Notes: generated by a model from the sequence alone, not told the origin. A DNA stretch of 64,000 bases from Hydrangea macrophylla (GCA_033977485.1 CM066998.1:57936274-58000273); one strand, 5' to 3'. Shown: positions 35,967-48,310, numbered from the stretch's first letter. A program made the numbers and translations.

Positions 35967-36423
35967 CTATGGATATACGATAAGAAGTTATTAAATAAAG
36001 TATGTTCGTACCTTATAATCTACCTCGAGAAAAATTTTTCAAAGCGAGTTGTAGCATGTTTCAACTTATGTAGCACGAACACTTCAATTTGGCTGTCATA
36101 TCCTTGTCGCTTATACAAAAAAAATGTGCTTTACTTCCTTATACACACTTGTTGAATAGAGTTGGACATGAAAGTATCCAAGACATGGTGGTGTTTTGTT
36201 GGAAATGTTTTTTTTTTAAATCTAACGGGTGATAAGTAATTGGTTCATTTGAAAATTAAAGAAAAAGAAGTAGGCACAACAAGGTATATTGGATATTTCA
36301 TTACACAATGCCATCTTTTAATTGCAGTATCCTAGTCGTATCCATAGGATTTGTTGTGTCGCGTAACCAATACCATATATATATTGTATATATATGTATT
36401 CTTTGTTGAAAGCATATATAAAT

Positions 36424-36613
36424 AGAGTCTGGCTCCAATGTGCACTGGATAAACGCACTGGATGAGCGCACTGCCGCACTGAGCTTTTAATCTTAAAAAA
36501 AACCGCGGATCAGTAGGGTGGCGGGATGGGGCACAGGTCAACGGGGCTGCTCGTAGTTATTTTAGGCTTAAAAGCCCAATGCGCTTACTCAGTGCATACT
36601 GGGGCCTTACTCT
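36424..36613. mobile_element. MITE with about 35-bp TIRs
   Basis: The left end AGAGTCTGGCTCCAATGTGC and the complemented right end AGAGTAAGGCCCCAGTATGC are related and continue into GCACTGGATAAACGCACTGG/GCACTGAGTAAGCGCATTGG. Flanks are AT-rich and a duplication of about 8-9 bp is possible but imperfect. No ORF. Confidence 0.65.
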
Positions 36614-36801
36614 GTATAATAAACTAGTTTATAATGTGTAAAGACAAGTTTTGAGTAAGATCTATCATCATAAGTGAATTCTTTTGGATAATTAAACAGA
36701 AGATTTAATCGAACTATTTTAGGTCAATCCCACATATTTAACAAAGACAATACGCATATAAAGGAACCATATAAGCATAGAGACAAGATATACGTGGTTC
36801 T

Positions 36802-38856
36802 TGTAATGCCCCAAAAATCGAACCACGTGGGCAAGGTCAACGAGTCAAACCATATAAAGGAAAGCAAGGGATAGTTCTACATGGACAAATTCAACAAGAC
36901 GGAAGCATAGGGGAATCCTACGTGGGTTCCAAAGAAAAGTCGAAAAGTCAAGGGTTGACCCACGAGGACCAAACGGGTCAAATAGGGTCAACCAACATAG
37001 TTTGGTTTTGAAAGAGTTTGTAAAGAAATATAAAGTAACTCCAAAGGTTTAAAAGTAACAAGTAATGAAGTTTGCTTTGAAAGTTTATCACTAAAGCGGT
37101 TTTTAAAGGAATGTGACCAAACGGTCCTTAGGAAATTGAAAGTAGTAATTTTCTCATAATAGGGTAACCATGAGTTAAGAAATACTAACTAGTATTAAAA
37201 ACATAATTTAACAAGGATCCTAGAGGATCCAACTGTCAAGATTAAGATTAAGAGGGGGGATAGCTAAGATCCCCAATATAATACGAGATCAACTAAATCC
37301 AAAAGAACGATTTTAAAAGCAAGGGCTAAACATGTGCCCAATTACAACTTCTATGAAAAATAATCATGATAAATCCTTGCAATTCAAAACTATAATTAAG
37401 AGAAATGAATTACAACTTGAGAAATGCTCCTACCATGAGTCGTGTCAAAGAAATATTTTCTTTCAAAACATAAGACTTCCTCGTAAGGAATCTTCCAATG
37501 GACGCCACGCGTCGAATACTTTTGGGCCTTGCCCTAAATAATAATTCCTAAAAAAAGGGGGTTTTATAGATTCATTAAGAACGACGGCTCAGTAGAAAAC
37601 ATTATATTGTAGAAATGTACTACTACTTCTAAAACCATGCGATGACATGCGGTGCAATATTTTGCCGCCGTGGCGATGCAACTAGCCGGATGGCCAAACC
37701 GTGAGACATTCCCAACTCAATATCCCAATCACACACTCTCACACCGGATAGCGAGCCACTCAAACGTGAGTGTAGCATACAAGATCTCTGGTAGCTAGCC
37801 GAATATGATCTTGCATCTTTGAATGTTTTAAGGATCACAAACAACCTTCCTCACTTCACACCCGCTTCCGGAATTTCATCAAATTACAACCACAAACAGG
37901 GATTCCAAAGACATTCCCCAATCGTGGGAATTTTAACAATTTCATATGCCACAAGCCAATGCCATGAATACTATGCCGACTTGGCGACTATGATATGCTA
38001 CTAGATGCGGTTATGCTTTTAACCATGTCATTTCTAAGAATACAATGACAAGAAGTAAACATGGTAGTTCATATAAAATGTAATCATCACATTAGGCGAA
38101 TAAGAGATTTTTAACATCAATTAGTATTTGAAACCATAGAAACTCAAATAGCATTTAGGTTTAGACATGGATTCAAGTAAGCATATAAGGGCAAGTAATC
38201 ATTCAATTAAACACATAGGAAGATTTACAAAACAAAACTAATGTCTATTAACACTAACTTATACATGGAAAACCATGAACTTAGAAATAATAGTGCACTT
38301 AAACAATGAAATCTACCTCTTGAGCATTTGAGCAAATACTCTCACCAAAAAAATCCAAAGGGGAAATCATTAACATTAGCATATTCCCAAAGCTATCAAT
38401 ACCTAGTTAAATAAAATTGCATTTAGGAATTATAACTATGGTGAAACAAAACAACACAAACTACCTCTTGGTTCTAAAGCAAGAAACTCAATAAATAGGA
38501 AACCAATATGGAAAAGGAGTGAATCTAAAAGAAGCTCTTGGCAAGAGGAACAATCTTGCATTTAATAGCCTTGCTCCATATATGGCTTGATGGTCTTCAA
38601 AATTGAGCTGGAAGCTCTAAGCTTCCATGGTGATTTTGAAATCTCCAAACAAGAGAGAGAAATGAGAGATATAGAGAGAGTTGTATACCAAAAAATGAAA
38701 AAGAAGAAGAGATAAGGAGGGATAGAGAGAGAGAGAGAGAGAGAGGAAAGCTTCTTAAAGAAGCTTTGGTGGTTGGGAGTGGTTGAGAGTGGTTGAGAGT
38801 TGTTTGGAGTGGTTAGGAGTTGTTTGGGAGGTGACTTATGGGTCTCACTCTTGTCC

Positions 38857-38915
<59 letters not shown>

Positions 38916-39060
38916 TATGTAACATACATTTATACACATGTGCCAAAACAAATACCAAAGTGATACCACCATGTACCAAAATAAAACACATTGTCCCAAA
39001 CAAAGACCCCCATTGGTCCAAAATTACCAAAATGCCCTTTTAAAATTCTGGGTTTCTACA
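36802..39060 (-). mobile_element. Gypsy LTR L, 2.26 kb
   Basis: On the minus strand it starts TGTAGAAACCCAG (39060) after a PPT and ends GGGGCATTACA (36802). The middle (37575-37880) aligns with 19500-19790 of LTR E. It carries (GA)n near 38725-38745 and (CA)n at 38860-38913. Together with the internal remnant at 39061-40266 it is a 3' LTR. The other LTR is not present. Confidence 0.75.
38860..38913 (+). repeat. (CA)27 microsatellite in LTR L
   Basis: Uninterrupted CA dinucleotides. It is likely length-polymorphic. Confidence 0.9.
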
Positions 39061-40266
39061 ATCTACCCCCCTTAAAAGAATTCCGTCCCGAAATTTGAAC
39101 AAGATCGAAAGGTACTCAATCAAAGAATAGTCTACGACCACACCAAAATGTCGTAGTGTCACAAACAACATGAACACTAGCACAATGTGAGAAAACGTAA
39201 TATCTGACATATCGATTCCATCAAGGAAAAAAAAGCTCAATAAAACAGTCAGTAAGCACACCAAGGGTGCTGAGGAACAAATGCAAGGGATATACAAGAT
39301 TCAACATTTAAAGGATGGAGTCAACTCCAAAGGTCGACAATAATAATGGACATGAACCTCCAAACCATTACATCAACCAAAATGTACTTAAATGAAAACA
39401 AAGTACAACCGAATATCTCAAATTCATCGAATCAAAACAAACGTGATCCCTTAAAAAGGAACACGCGATCACAAGAACACAACGGTGTGTTGTATATCCA
39501 AAATTTGTCTCAAAAACGAATAAGCAACAAGTATATAAAGGATATGTATACCAATAAAACATATGATCTAATCATCAACCGAAAACCCAATACAAAGAAC
39601 AGAGGGTAGCCGTAGAATGGAAATAACATTCTACAACCATCACTCATCGTGAAAACATTTACAAGACCCAAGGAATAAGTGGGATAAGCTTCAATCGATA
39701 TATAAAAGGATCGAAGGAAGATAATACAGAAGCGTGAATATCACACAGAGATCGAATTACAATTAAACATCACATAATTCTCAAAGTACATCAATGATAT
39801 ACCATCAAAGAATTATCATACGAAGTAAAAGTATAATGCATCAAGACACAAGTTTCAAAATGAACCAAATAACTGGGTCAACTCCTAAGGAATGATCCAA
39901 ACGCTCAAGAATAAAGCCAAGGAAAACTTCACAAAATAAGCGAATACTAGGTACTAAAGACCGTAATGACTTAAATCTACGTCTTAACAACATAGGAGAT
40001 ACGAGTCACAAAGACTTACTCGTAATACATCGCTCCTCACAAGAAGACAATGATCAATATAGACACAAGAGTTTACAACAATGGCAACGGGAAGTCTATA
40101 AAAGAAATGATTATCACATCCCAAAACATAAGCGTCGCTATAGTCAAGTAAAACGATTTCACTAATAGATGGATCCATTGAGAGATTCCATCTCAAAACA
40201 ATAAGGCAAAAGAAATGCCACTGCCAAAAGTCAAATGGTCTCACAAGAAAAGTGTCTAAGAAGACA
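39061..40266 (-). mobile_element. Internal remnant of the gypsy element carrying LTR L
   Basis: It opens with the PPT (minus CTTTTAAGGGGGGTAGAT) also seen in element E. No pol domain was recognisable in either orientation, so this is the 3' untranslated part of a truncated element or a large non-autonomous derivative. It ends abruptly where the segmental duplication begins. Confidence 0.5.
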
Positions 40267-40435
40267 CAATATTTAGTCTATGCTCACATAGCTCAGAAGA
40301 TCCTCGACACCATCTGATTGATAAAAACTATTGTTTTCTTGTCCGTTATGATCTCCAGAACCAAGACACCAAAACTGAACACATCAGACTTCACAAAGAA
40401 TTGTCCATGCATTGCATACTCTGGGGAAGTAACCA
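40267..40435 (-). pseudogene. CRK2 activation-segment exon, broken
   Basis: After a TTGTAG acceptor, the minus strand reads GGTTAC and then, one frame off, [20 protein letters not shown] and [11 protein letters not shown], which is kinase subdomains VIII-IX (APE read as SPE, then the DVFSFG box). A frame change at the GYM/APE junction and a second in the Lys codons break it. The 54186-54355 copy shares the first lesion, so that lesion predates the duplication. Confidence 0.8.
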
Positions 40436-40621
40436 CTACAAGCCAACACCATTAGTACATCTTTGTCAATATATAGACAAAGTAAACAAGATCTGTATAT
40501 AAAACTCTTAATTGGATAGAGTTAAACATTCTATGTTAGTTATTTGATGATCAAATGGCTTAAACGCGACAATTAAAGCTTAGACAAAAATTACAAGGTG
40601 ATAGGTAGTGTAAAGCCTTTA

Positions 40622-40803
40622 GGCTTTGTTTGGTTCATGGATTTCGTTAGGAAAACGAGAGGGGAAAGGAAAACAAGATTTAAACTTGTACCTATAGAAA
40701 ACTTGTACCTTTTATTTTACGGGTAAAAGGTACAAGTTTTCCATCTTGTTTTCCTTTCCACTCAATTTTATTCCCTCACAAAATCCATGAACCAAATAAA
40801 GCC
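40622..40803. mobile_element. TTA-flanked MITE, left-copy member
   Basis: TIRs GGCTTTGTTTGGTTCATGG and complement GGCTTTATTTGGTTCATGG, flanked by TTA and TAA. It contains an inner inverted repeat AAAACTTGTACCTTTTA/TAAAAGGTACAAGTTTTC. Present at the same place in the right copy, so it predates the duplication. Confidence 0.8.
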
Positions 40804-43489
40804 TAATAGTAATATACACTTAGACCCAGAGATCCGACGTTTGTAATTTTGATAATATTATCAGTGTTTGCTTGTAGCATGATTTTATGTTATTTAGGGG
40901 CAACTATGGATGTACTATGTAATCTTCTCTTTAGTATAGTAAAAATCTCAACAGCTCTGTGGATGTAGCCCAAGTTTTGGGCTGAACCAAAATCTTGTGT
41001 TTTTGTGAGTGCCTTTTTGGTACTCTTTTTTATCTCTAAAAAATCCTAGGTATATCCCTAACTCAAGCAAGCCGAGCATAATATGAAAATCAATGTGTTT
41101 TTGGAAAACAAACGGAAATTCCATTAAGTGAATGTCACACCCATCCTGAAAGTGAGGGCAATTCCTTTGAGGATCACGACTTGTTTATGTCAAAAAGCGT
41201 GTAAAAGTACAGGAAAGTAGGAGTAGGGCCAAAGTAAAAGTTCAGAGTCGTCATCTAACAATTATTTGAGAGTTAGGATCCTAGTAAAGACGACTAAAGT
41301 AATCATCTTTGACTTTGAAACAATTTTGAAAAGTGGGCCCTTTAAAAGTGTGACCCTAAATAGCCAAGCAAAAAACCAGAGTTCTTGAAATAGGTTCGGA
41401 GATTCAATTATGTTGAGGGAGGGTTTTAGGCACCCTCGAACATCCGTGCAAACACAGTTGCCGATTTTAGTATTTTTCATGATAATGGGACATAAGTAAA
41501 AGATAATAGAGTCCGAGAATGTACAATAAATGGAAAAAGATGTGGTTGTGGCTGCACCAAAGTGAGGGGTTGCATACGTACCTCAAGTCGAGAATCAGGT
41601 CGTACGTAATTCTATGCTTTGTATATGTGTGAGTATGTGCAAGTGTTTTGAAAAGGTTGGTCGATCTAGACCATGCGAGTATGAAGTGGTGTTTTGAGTA
41701 AAAGTTGGTGTAGCTAGAAACTTTTATCTGCATAGTGTAGTCCTAGACTTGAACCTTTGAAAGTGTAATGAGTTTTGAAAAGTGATTTGAGTGAAAAATC
41801 AGTGTAAGTAGGAACTTTAACCTATGCGATGTAGTCCTAGACTTTAACCTTAGAAAAAAAGTCAAGTAGATCGACTGTGTGAGTTTTGAGTAATGTGCCC
41901 GGATTTCCTTTCATCAAGCCATCGGTTAACTTGGCGGAAAATGCCCTTTCGGGATAAATGAAATAGTGTTTTTGGTATTTTATCTTTTTTTGATTTTTTT
42001 TTGTCTTTTATTTTTGTAACAGAAGTAAGGGTCGGTGTCCACTTGGAAAAGTGGAAGTAATGTTCGAATTTCCTCTCTATCAAAGTTATTGAGCAACTTG
42101 ATAAGTTAGGAGTATTCAGTAAAGAAAAGAAAAAAAAATTAAACAAAGGTTTTGTTTTACTTTCACCTTTCCACAGCTTTGAGGTGAGGTTTTCCAAAAA
42201 TGGAACGGAGGGGTTCTGGAGCTTTTTAATTTATGAAATTTGGTGGAGACATATAAAAATGAGTCTAGTTTCCATAGAAGCAAAGCATTTTGTAATAGCA
42301 TTTACAGATTAAGAGAAATTAGACAAGAAAGCACCCTAACTCAGAAACAGTGACTGCTACATCGATTGAAAGTGAAACAATTTTTAAAAAATAGAAAGAA
42401 AACCCAAAGTAATCTGAAATTTTTTTTTTTTGTGGAGATAGATAAGAGAATGAAGTTAATGGAAAAAAAAATGGAAAACTGAAGGTTGAAGAGGTCCAAA
42501 GATAGGACGTGATTCAACAAATCTGTCGTGATGTTTGGACAGATTCTGTGCCCTGTGTATTTGTGCTTTGGAAAGGGCCGAAAAGATTTTTAGAAATTCT
42601 ATGAAAAATCTGAGATGACTATCATCGAGTTAGAGAACTCTCCAGTTGGTTTCATTTGATTTGAGTCAAAAATGAATTCGTGATGATTTTTTTATCATCA
42701 TCAAAGCAGAGGACTTGACAAGCTGGGGATGTTTTGATGGTTTAATTGTTATATGTTAGAGAGAGAAGAAGAGCATGGCCAAACATGGCCTTAGAGGGAA
42801 AGGGGAGTTGTTGCCAAGAGAGAAAGTGCAGAGAAGGGTAGGCAATGGTCTTTTTTTTTTTTTTTTTCCTTCTCCTATTTTTTTTTAAAGAACAAGACTA
42901 CAAGGCCATGTTTGGCAGGCATGATAAGAGGGTATAATTGGATAACTTTTATCCAATTCAGTGTTTGAGGCGCACACTGGATAGGATTGTTTTATCCAAA
43001 ATTCTCATTTTATACCAGTGAGTTTGGAATAACTCAACACCAAAAGGTGGAGTGGGGGTGTATTAGGTGGGATAAGGAGTTTGGAATAACTCTTGGGACT
43101 TTTTAAAAAAAAAAATTTAATTTTTTCTTTTAAATTTTTTTTTTCATATCTCTTCTTTTTTTTTCCCCAACTATGATTCTTTTTTTTCCCAGATCTTCTT
43201 TTTTATTTTGTTTTCATAACTTTGTTTTTTTTTTTGCCCTTTCCATATTTGCTTCTTCTATTTGTTTTATTTTAAAGATTTGGTTCTTAAAAAAAACTTT
43301 CAAATACCCTTGATTTGTTGTTTTTTTCCTTTCCAAATTTGTTTTATTTATTTATTTTTATTTTTCCCCCAAATTCCCCTAGATCTTTTTTATTTTATTT
43401 TCAGATCTTTTTTTTCCTTTCCAAATTTGCTTCTTTGCTTCTTCTTTTTTATTATTTTTTTTAATATTTGTTTTAAAAAGGATTAATTG
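40804..43489. other. Gene-free duplicated transposon-derived DNA
   Basis: The segment from about 41132 starts TGTCACACCC and includes a phrase around TTTTAGGCACCCTCGAACAT that recalls plant LTR retrotransposon ends, but no second boundary was found. 43080-43480 is strongly pyrimidine-rich. ORFs such as 41862-42197 are not conserved as frames in the other copy and are not genes. Confidence 0.4.
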
Positions 43490-43690
43490 TACTTTGCACC
43501 CCTGAAGTTTGGTAGTTTTGCACTTTGTACCCTAAGTTTTAAAGTTGGCACTTTGGTCCCTAAAATTTCACAAATGTGGCAAATAAGTCCAAATAGTCCC
43601 TTTGCTTAGTCGTGAATTCAAAAAGTGAAAAATTCTTGGCAAAAAGTCTTAGAGGAACTAAAGTGCAAGTTATCCCAAACTTTAGGGACC
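43490..43690. mobile_element. Truncated MULE-type MITE (left copy)
   Basis: Left arm of the MITE that is complete at 57470-57758. It stops at GGGACC, where a 188-bp deletion joins it to the interior of the neighbouring element. GACC is present at both ends of the deleted stretch. Confidence 0.8.
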
Positions 43691-44058
43691 TGTTTCACTT
43701 AACTCCTGTCCGTTACTTGGTCGTAAGTGAAATTAACGGAGACTCGTATGTGACCATCACATGTTCAGTTAAAATACATGATAATATGATATGACCACTA
43801 TACCCTCATTTAATACCTTCTTCCCTCAGGTCTGGACAACTACCTCTCTTTGGTCCCTAATTTCATTGTACATAGTTTTTGCACATATATATTTATAAAA
43901 GTGGCGATGTACCATATTGCACAGGTTTTGTGGAAGCAATTTGGGAGATTGATTTGCATTTCGTAGAAAACAATAAAAATGGGGATAGTTTCAGATAATC
44001 ATGGGGGAGTTTAAAACATTAGAGAGAAGTTTGAAGAAATTTTAAAAAGAGAAATGGC

Positions 44059-44089
<31 letters not shown>

Positions 44090-44615
44090 ACAATCATACA
44101 ATAATTGGCTTGGAGTGAATGACCAATTCACATTGTCGTCGTCGGAACCCATCGAAATCCCAAATCGTAAGCCATTGTCTGATGCCCAGAATCAAAATTT
44201 GCAATTACTTTGGCAATCACCATCTGTCTTTGGAATCGATGACTATAGAGTCCTACAAAGCCTTGTCATCTGTAGATTTGTTGGTCATAACATTCACTGA
44301 TCCAATACTCTCTTTGTTGGGAAGAGTTGAATAAGAAAGACAGTGATTAATCAGCGAGAGAAAGAAAATGCAAAAAAATGAATTGTAGAGGTGGAACTAC
44401 GGTGGTGTCCTATGGTAATTCAGTAACACACTCGAATTGGCAGAGAGAATTGAGATGAATGTAGGTTTCTATTGTCATCAAATGAAAATAGAAGTGTCAA
44501 TTGAGGGTGGAATTGTAACTTCAAGTTTTCTAGTAATGTTGTTAGCTTGAGGGTAGCTTGAGAGGTGTTATGTGTTTTGGAGTCAAAGTTTAGGGGGTGT
44601 TCTTGTAATTATCCC
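43691..44615. mobile_element. MULE-like element, left copy, one TIR deleted
   Basis: Counterpart of 57773-58834, keeping the right TIR (TTGTAATTATCCC) but lacking the left one. Interior features are a (GA)n tract at 44066-44090 and overlapping 61- and 71-codon frames. Confidence 0.6.
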
Positions 44616-45284
44616 AAAAAACTTTTAGATCTTTATTTTTTTTTTGTTTTTCCCCTTTAGGTCTTTTTTTTTTTGGGTGGGTGGGGGGTTGTTAAAAAAA
44701 GTAATTTAGTTATTATCCGGAACTTATATATATCCGGGCATGATCAAACACAGAATTAGAATATATCAGTTTATCTGACAGTTTTATCCCGCACGTTCCA
44801 AATACAGGATAACATAACATATTATACGATAAGATTACTAATCCAGTCTGATGCTGCCTTATCCAATTCAATCCGACAATTTTATCTGACCTCTGCCTAA
44901 CGAGACCCAAGAGTGTCACTCTCTCACTGTCTCACATATACAATTTTTTAAACTAACAATGTTGTAATCAAAACTTAAAAAACTCAAAAGAAGAAAGATA
45001 GAATAGCTTGGAGGTTCTCTTGCCCAAAAAATGTCCCTTTGCCCTTCATAGATGGTTTAATATATAGGGAAGGAGTTGCAGCTGCATTAAGTGTGGCTGT
45101 TATTTTTGACTAGAAGAACTAAAATGCTGGAACTCCCATACATCCTCATATTTAAAGTCCCACAAAAGACAACAAATACAGTATATATGTTCCAAAGTCT
45201 ATGAGCCGTGAATGGTTTTAATTTGCTATGTCAGTTTCATGCCATATGTCACTTTCACATTAATCACCTTTGACAATTAAATTT

Positions 45285-45474
45285 CAATAATGTTATACAC
45301 ATTTTAAAAGGCACATCAAAATACACAACTTTGTAAGTTTGGGCCTTGTATTGAAAAGTTTACACACACAAAAATAGATATTTTGTGTGTGTAGACTTTT
45401 CAACACAAGATCCAATATTTTAAAGCAAGGTTATGCATTTTAGTATACTTTTAAGACTATGTGTAGCATTACTC
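45285..45474. mobile_element. Hairpin MITE, GAGTAATG family, left copy only
   Basis: Absent from the right copy, where ATTAAAGAT is continuous at about 60220. The right end is TAGCATTACTC, and the left end CAATAATGTTATAC is its imperfect complement. Flanks ATTAAATTT and ATTAAAGAT are a decayed 9-bp TSD. Internal palindrome ACACACAAAA/TTTTGTGTGT. Confidence 0.75.
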
Positions 45475-45573
45475 ATTAAAGATTAAAAGCAACTTTGAGT
45501 GCAGTGGTTGGCTGGCCCACGGATAAATCAAGCATATTCAACAGTGTTTAAATTGGTAGTGCCATTATACTTT

Positions 45574-45748
45574 GAGTAAAGATTGAGACACACTTAAAAG
45601 ACACAATTTTTGAGACACAGCTTAAGAGATGTGTCTATATCTCTCATGTAATGTCACTGAATCCTACAATGACACAGGAGAAAGATAGACACATCTCTTA
45701 AATTATGTCCCAAAAATTATGTATTTCGATGTGCCCCAAATATTACCC
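45574..45748. mobile_element. Hairpin MITE with 9-bp TSD, left copy only
   Basis: Flanked by a perfect TTATACTTT duplication (45565-45573 and 45749-45757). The right copy has the empty context. Arms sharing TTAAGAGATGTGTCTAT fold the element into a hairpin. Confidence 0.85.
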
Positions 45749-45949
45749 TTATACTTTTGACAACCCTGTGCATCCATGATAGATTTGACATATTTCTTTG
45801 CCCAAATATCAGATTGACACACGATTTGTGATCACGCCTTGATAACTCGTAGATTTACATTTTCCATGAATTGAATATACTCAAATTCTGGGGTCTAAAA
45901 TGACAAAAATGTCCTTTAATCAGCTGATTCTGTTTTCAGCTTCTTCATT

Positions 45950-46550
45950 TATTCCTTTATTGCATTAAATTCTTCGGCAGCTTTTAGAGCTGTTGGATAG
46001 CATCTTCAGAGCTCTTTCTTGCCCATTAGTTATACAGTTATACTACTTACGTGCCCATATATCTCAACTTCATAGCTTCTGCAACATGTAAACTTAATGG
46101 CTTCCAACCATTTAGCCTCGATTTGGTTTGTGAATTTAGAGAAGGAAAAGAACAAAAAAAAAAAGGAGAACCAGGAAACTATTTTTTTTTTTTTTTTTTT
46201 TTGTACTTTTGTACATACCTATATAATATTAAAAATTAAAATATTTCAAAATCGAATCATACTTTAAGAAAATAGGAGAGAAACGATACACAAAATTCAA
46301 AATTTTTACTTTATTTTCCTCACTATATTTTGTTTTTCTATTTCCCTCATTAACCAAAAAATGTAAGTATTTTCCAGAGTATTATCTTTTCATTTCTCTC
46401 GCTAAATTTATGAATCAAACAAAATCTTACCTTGTAGACCTCACCGAAACCCTCCTTCACCTATTTTCTTGTCAAGAGAGAAGTTTGTGGAAGCTACAAC
46501 TGCACCCAAATCATATTGCAAGAACTGAACTGTTGAGATTTCATTCCTAA
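45950..46550 (-). pseudogene. CRK2 kinase exons I and II, broken
   Basis: Minus strand 46550-46431, after a TTTACAG acceptor, reads EISTVQFLQYDLGAVVASTN, FSLDKKIGEGGF and then, one base out of frame, GEVYK, which is the juxtamembrane start of the kinase and the glycine-rich ATP loop. The exon ends TACAAG before GTAAG. After an intron holding a MITE, 46032-45950 reads NGQERALKMLSNSSK and, after another frame change, AAEEFNAIK, which is subdomain II with the Lys of the VAIK-type motif in ALK. Two frameshifts disable it. The upstream ectodomain exon at 48533-49305 probably belongs to the same gene. Confidence 0.8.
46115..46426. mobile_element. TTA-flanked MITE inserted at a CRK2 splice donor
   Basis: TTA duplications at 46112-46114 and 46427-46429. 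TIRs GCCTCGATTTGGTTTGTG and complement GATTTTGTTTGATTCAT. On the gene strand the exon reads AAG, then G, the TSD TAA, then the MITE G, so the donor GTAAG is formed partly by the TSD and the transposon end. T22 at 46179-46201. Confidence 0.75.
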
Positions 46551-47520
46551 CTGTAAATCAAGGATAAACGTATTTGGATCATCAGTAAAAAAAGCACAAA
46601 TGCAAAAAAAATAAAAAATGAAAATTAAATAAAAATCCTAGGAAGAATTAAACCACAGAGACACCTATTGGAGCCACAATGGCAATAATTGTTTGTGTTG
46701 AGAGTTTCCCTTTTCCTGCATATACAAAATAAAAAGGGTGATGCTAGCATAAATGTCTCTAAAACTTTTACCGACACTTTTTACTTTAGCATTAGCACTT
46801 TCTACTTTGACATTAGCACTAGCCAATAAAAAATATGCTTCGTTCACATACCATAGATTGTTTGATTTATAAACATTAGACCATCTCCACCCCCAAATAA
46901 CAAATTTGAGGAAGCAAAAGTTTTCTCTGCAAACCCAATGTCAAATTTGCAACTTCAAAGTATGACATTCCAACCCATAATTTGCTACCTTGAAAAAGAA
47001 GTAGCAAATTGGTTACCTTGGTACTTGGGTTGGAGCAAATTCATCCTATGAAAGGGTAGCACATATGACAAAAAATCGAATTTGCTACTTGGGGTGCACC
47101 AGTGCAGAGGATCCGAGGTACATAGTTTTAATAGTGTGATCCTCAAAAGTCGAAACACATATCTAATTAATAGAGTTTAGTATAACGAAAATTCTTCAGA
47201 GAGGGCGCCCTCTCTTTAATAAAGAGAGGCCCTATGTTTTAACTATCGGATTGTGTTTAAAAATTATATCTAACAGTCAAAACAGAGGCTCTCTCTTTAA
47301 TAAAGAGAGGGGGCCTTCTTTAAAGCCTGGCTGTTAGATATAAGTTATGATATATATAAGCATAGTGGTTCACTGCTTGCAACAAATATTACTAGCAAAC
47401 AACAAATTTTTTTGAGTGGTCTGACTTAGAGATCCTATCTTCAGCACTGGTGGAACTCATAAACATGCCCATTTCAATATCTTATTTGAAACAGAAGAAC
47501 CAGCCTAACATATTAAATTG
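46551..47520. other. Mostly gene-free DNA with two AATAAAGAGAGG palindromes
   Basis: The stretch between CRK2 kinase and ectodomain exons should include the transmembrane exon, but none was recognised. Two near-identical palindromes (CTCTCTTTAATAAAGAGAG core) lie at 47209-47229 and 47291-47309, probably inside a small unidentified element (47195-47320). Confidence 0.45.
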
Positions 47521-47705
47521 GAGTAATGCTATAGATACAACACATTGCATAACACAAAGTATAACAGGGCTTTAAATGCATGTACCCTGTACTGTGTAAG
47601 TGGTGCATAGAAAAGTGTGAAAAATTCAAACAACACATGGTACAAGGCATTTAAAGCCCTATTGTACTTTGTGTTGTGCAATGTGTTGTGTCTCTAGCAT
47701 TACTC
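47521..47705. mobile_element. Hairpin MITE, GAGTAATGCTA family, 9-bp TSD
   Basis: TIRs start GAGTAATGCTATAGATAC and complement GAGTAATGCTAGAGACAC, and the arms extend about 60 bp. Perfect 9-bp duplication ATTAAATTG at 47512-47520 and 47706-47714. No coding capacity. Confidence 0.9.
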
Positions 47706-48074
47706 ATTAAATTGATTGGAGAAAAAAAAAAGTGGTTGTTCCGTAAAATGAAAGTCTTTGGGTTTACTTAAGATTTTAGCACTTAAACAAACTAGCTAAA
47801 ATATTAAGCTCAGAAGCAATTGAAAAATTAAGCTAAAAAATGTAACTTGTTTTTTAAACAATCACTTAATTTCGCTTTTAAGTTGTTAAAAAATAAAAAT
47901 GCCTGAAAACAAAAAGTAGAACAACTTAGCCATTTTATAGAAACAATTACTTTTCTTTTTTTTTTTTAGTTTGTTTGCCAAACACTCTTGTGTTTGCCCA
48001 ATTCAAACACCTAACAACTAAATATTTCGTCATTTAAAATTTTTGCACTTAATATTTCAACTAACCAAACGAGC

Positions 48075-48310
48075 TTTTTTTTTTTTTTTTTTTGCTAAGT
48101 AAATCATACTATATTAAAGAAAGGCACAAGGCCAAAATCAGTCACCCAAAAATCAAAGGCAAAGCCAAAGACAAAACTCTCAAAGCAAGCAGACCCAAAT
48201 TGACAGCACAGCCCGTCTAACACTAAGCCAAAACACCAAGACGCAAACTGAGACTCTATTTAGAAAATATATTAATCCAGCCACACCCGGCCAAAAAAAG
48301 ACATTAAAAG
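48075..48310 (-). mobile_element. Possible LINE (L1-type) 3' end
   Basis: On the minus strand the segment ends TTTAATATAGTATGATTTACTTAGC followed by A19. The T/G-rich stretch before it (GGCCTTGTGCC, GGCCGGGTGTGGCTGG) resembles the 3' untranslated region of plant L1 elements. No RT was found and no TSD confirmed. Unassigned DNA continues to 48532. Confidence 0.45.

Larger units (their letters stand above)
40267..45944. repeat. Segmental duplication, left copy
   Basis: Aligns in the same orientation with 54186-60659 over nearly its whole length with a few percent divergence. Shared content includes the CRK activation-segment exon, a TTA-flanked MITE, an LTR-like segment starting TGTCACACCC (about 41132), homopyrimidine-rich DNA (43080-43470), a MULE-type MITE, and a 1.06-kb MULE-like element. 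Left-only features are the MITEs at 45285-45474 and 45574-45748 and a 188-bp deletion at 43690. The homologous continuation to the right (kinase exons at 45950-46550) would lie past the element B insertion in the other copy. Confidence 0.92.

Noticed and set aside
41862..42301. ORFs of 61-111 codons in the left duplicate
   Set aside because: Frames are not conserved in the right duplicate and consist of low-complexity Phe/Leu/Lys stretches.
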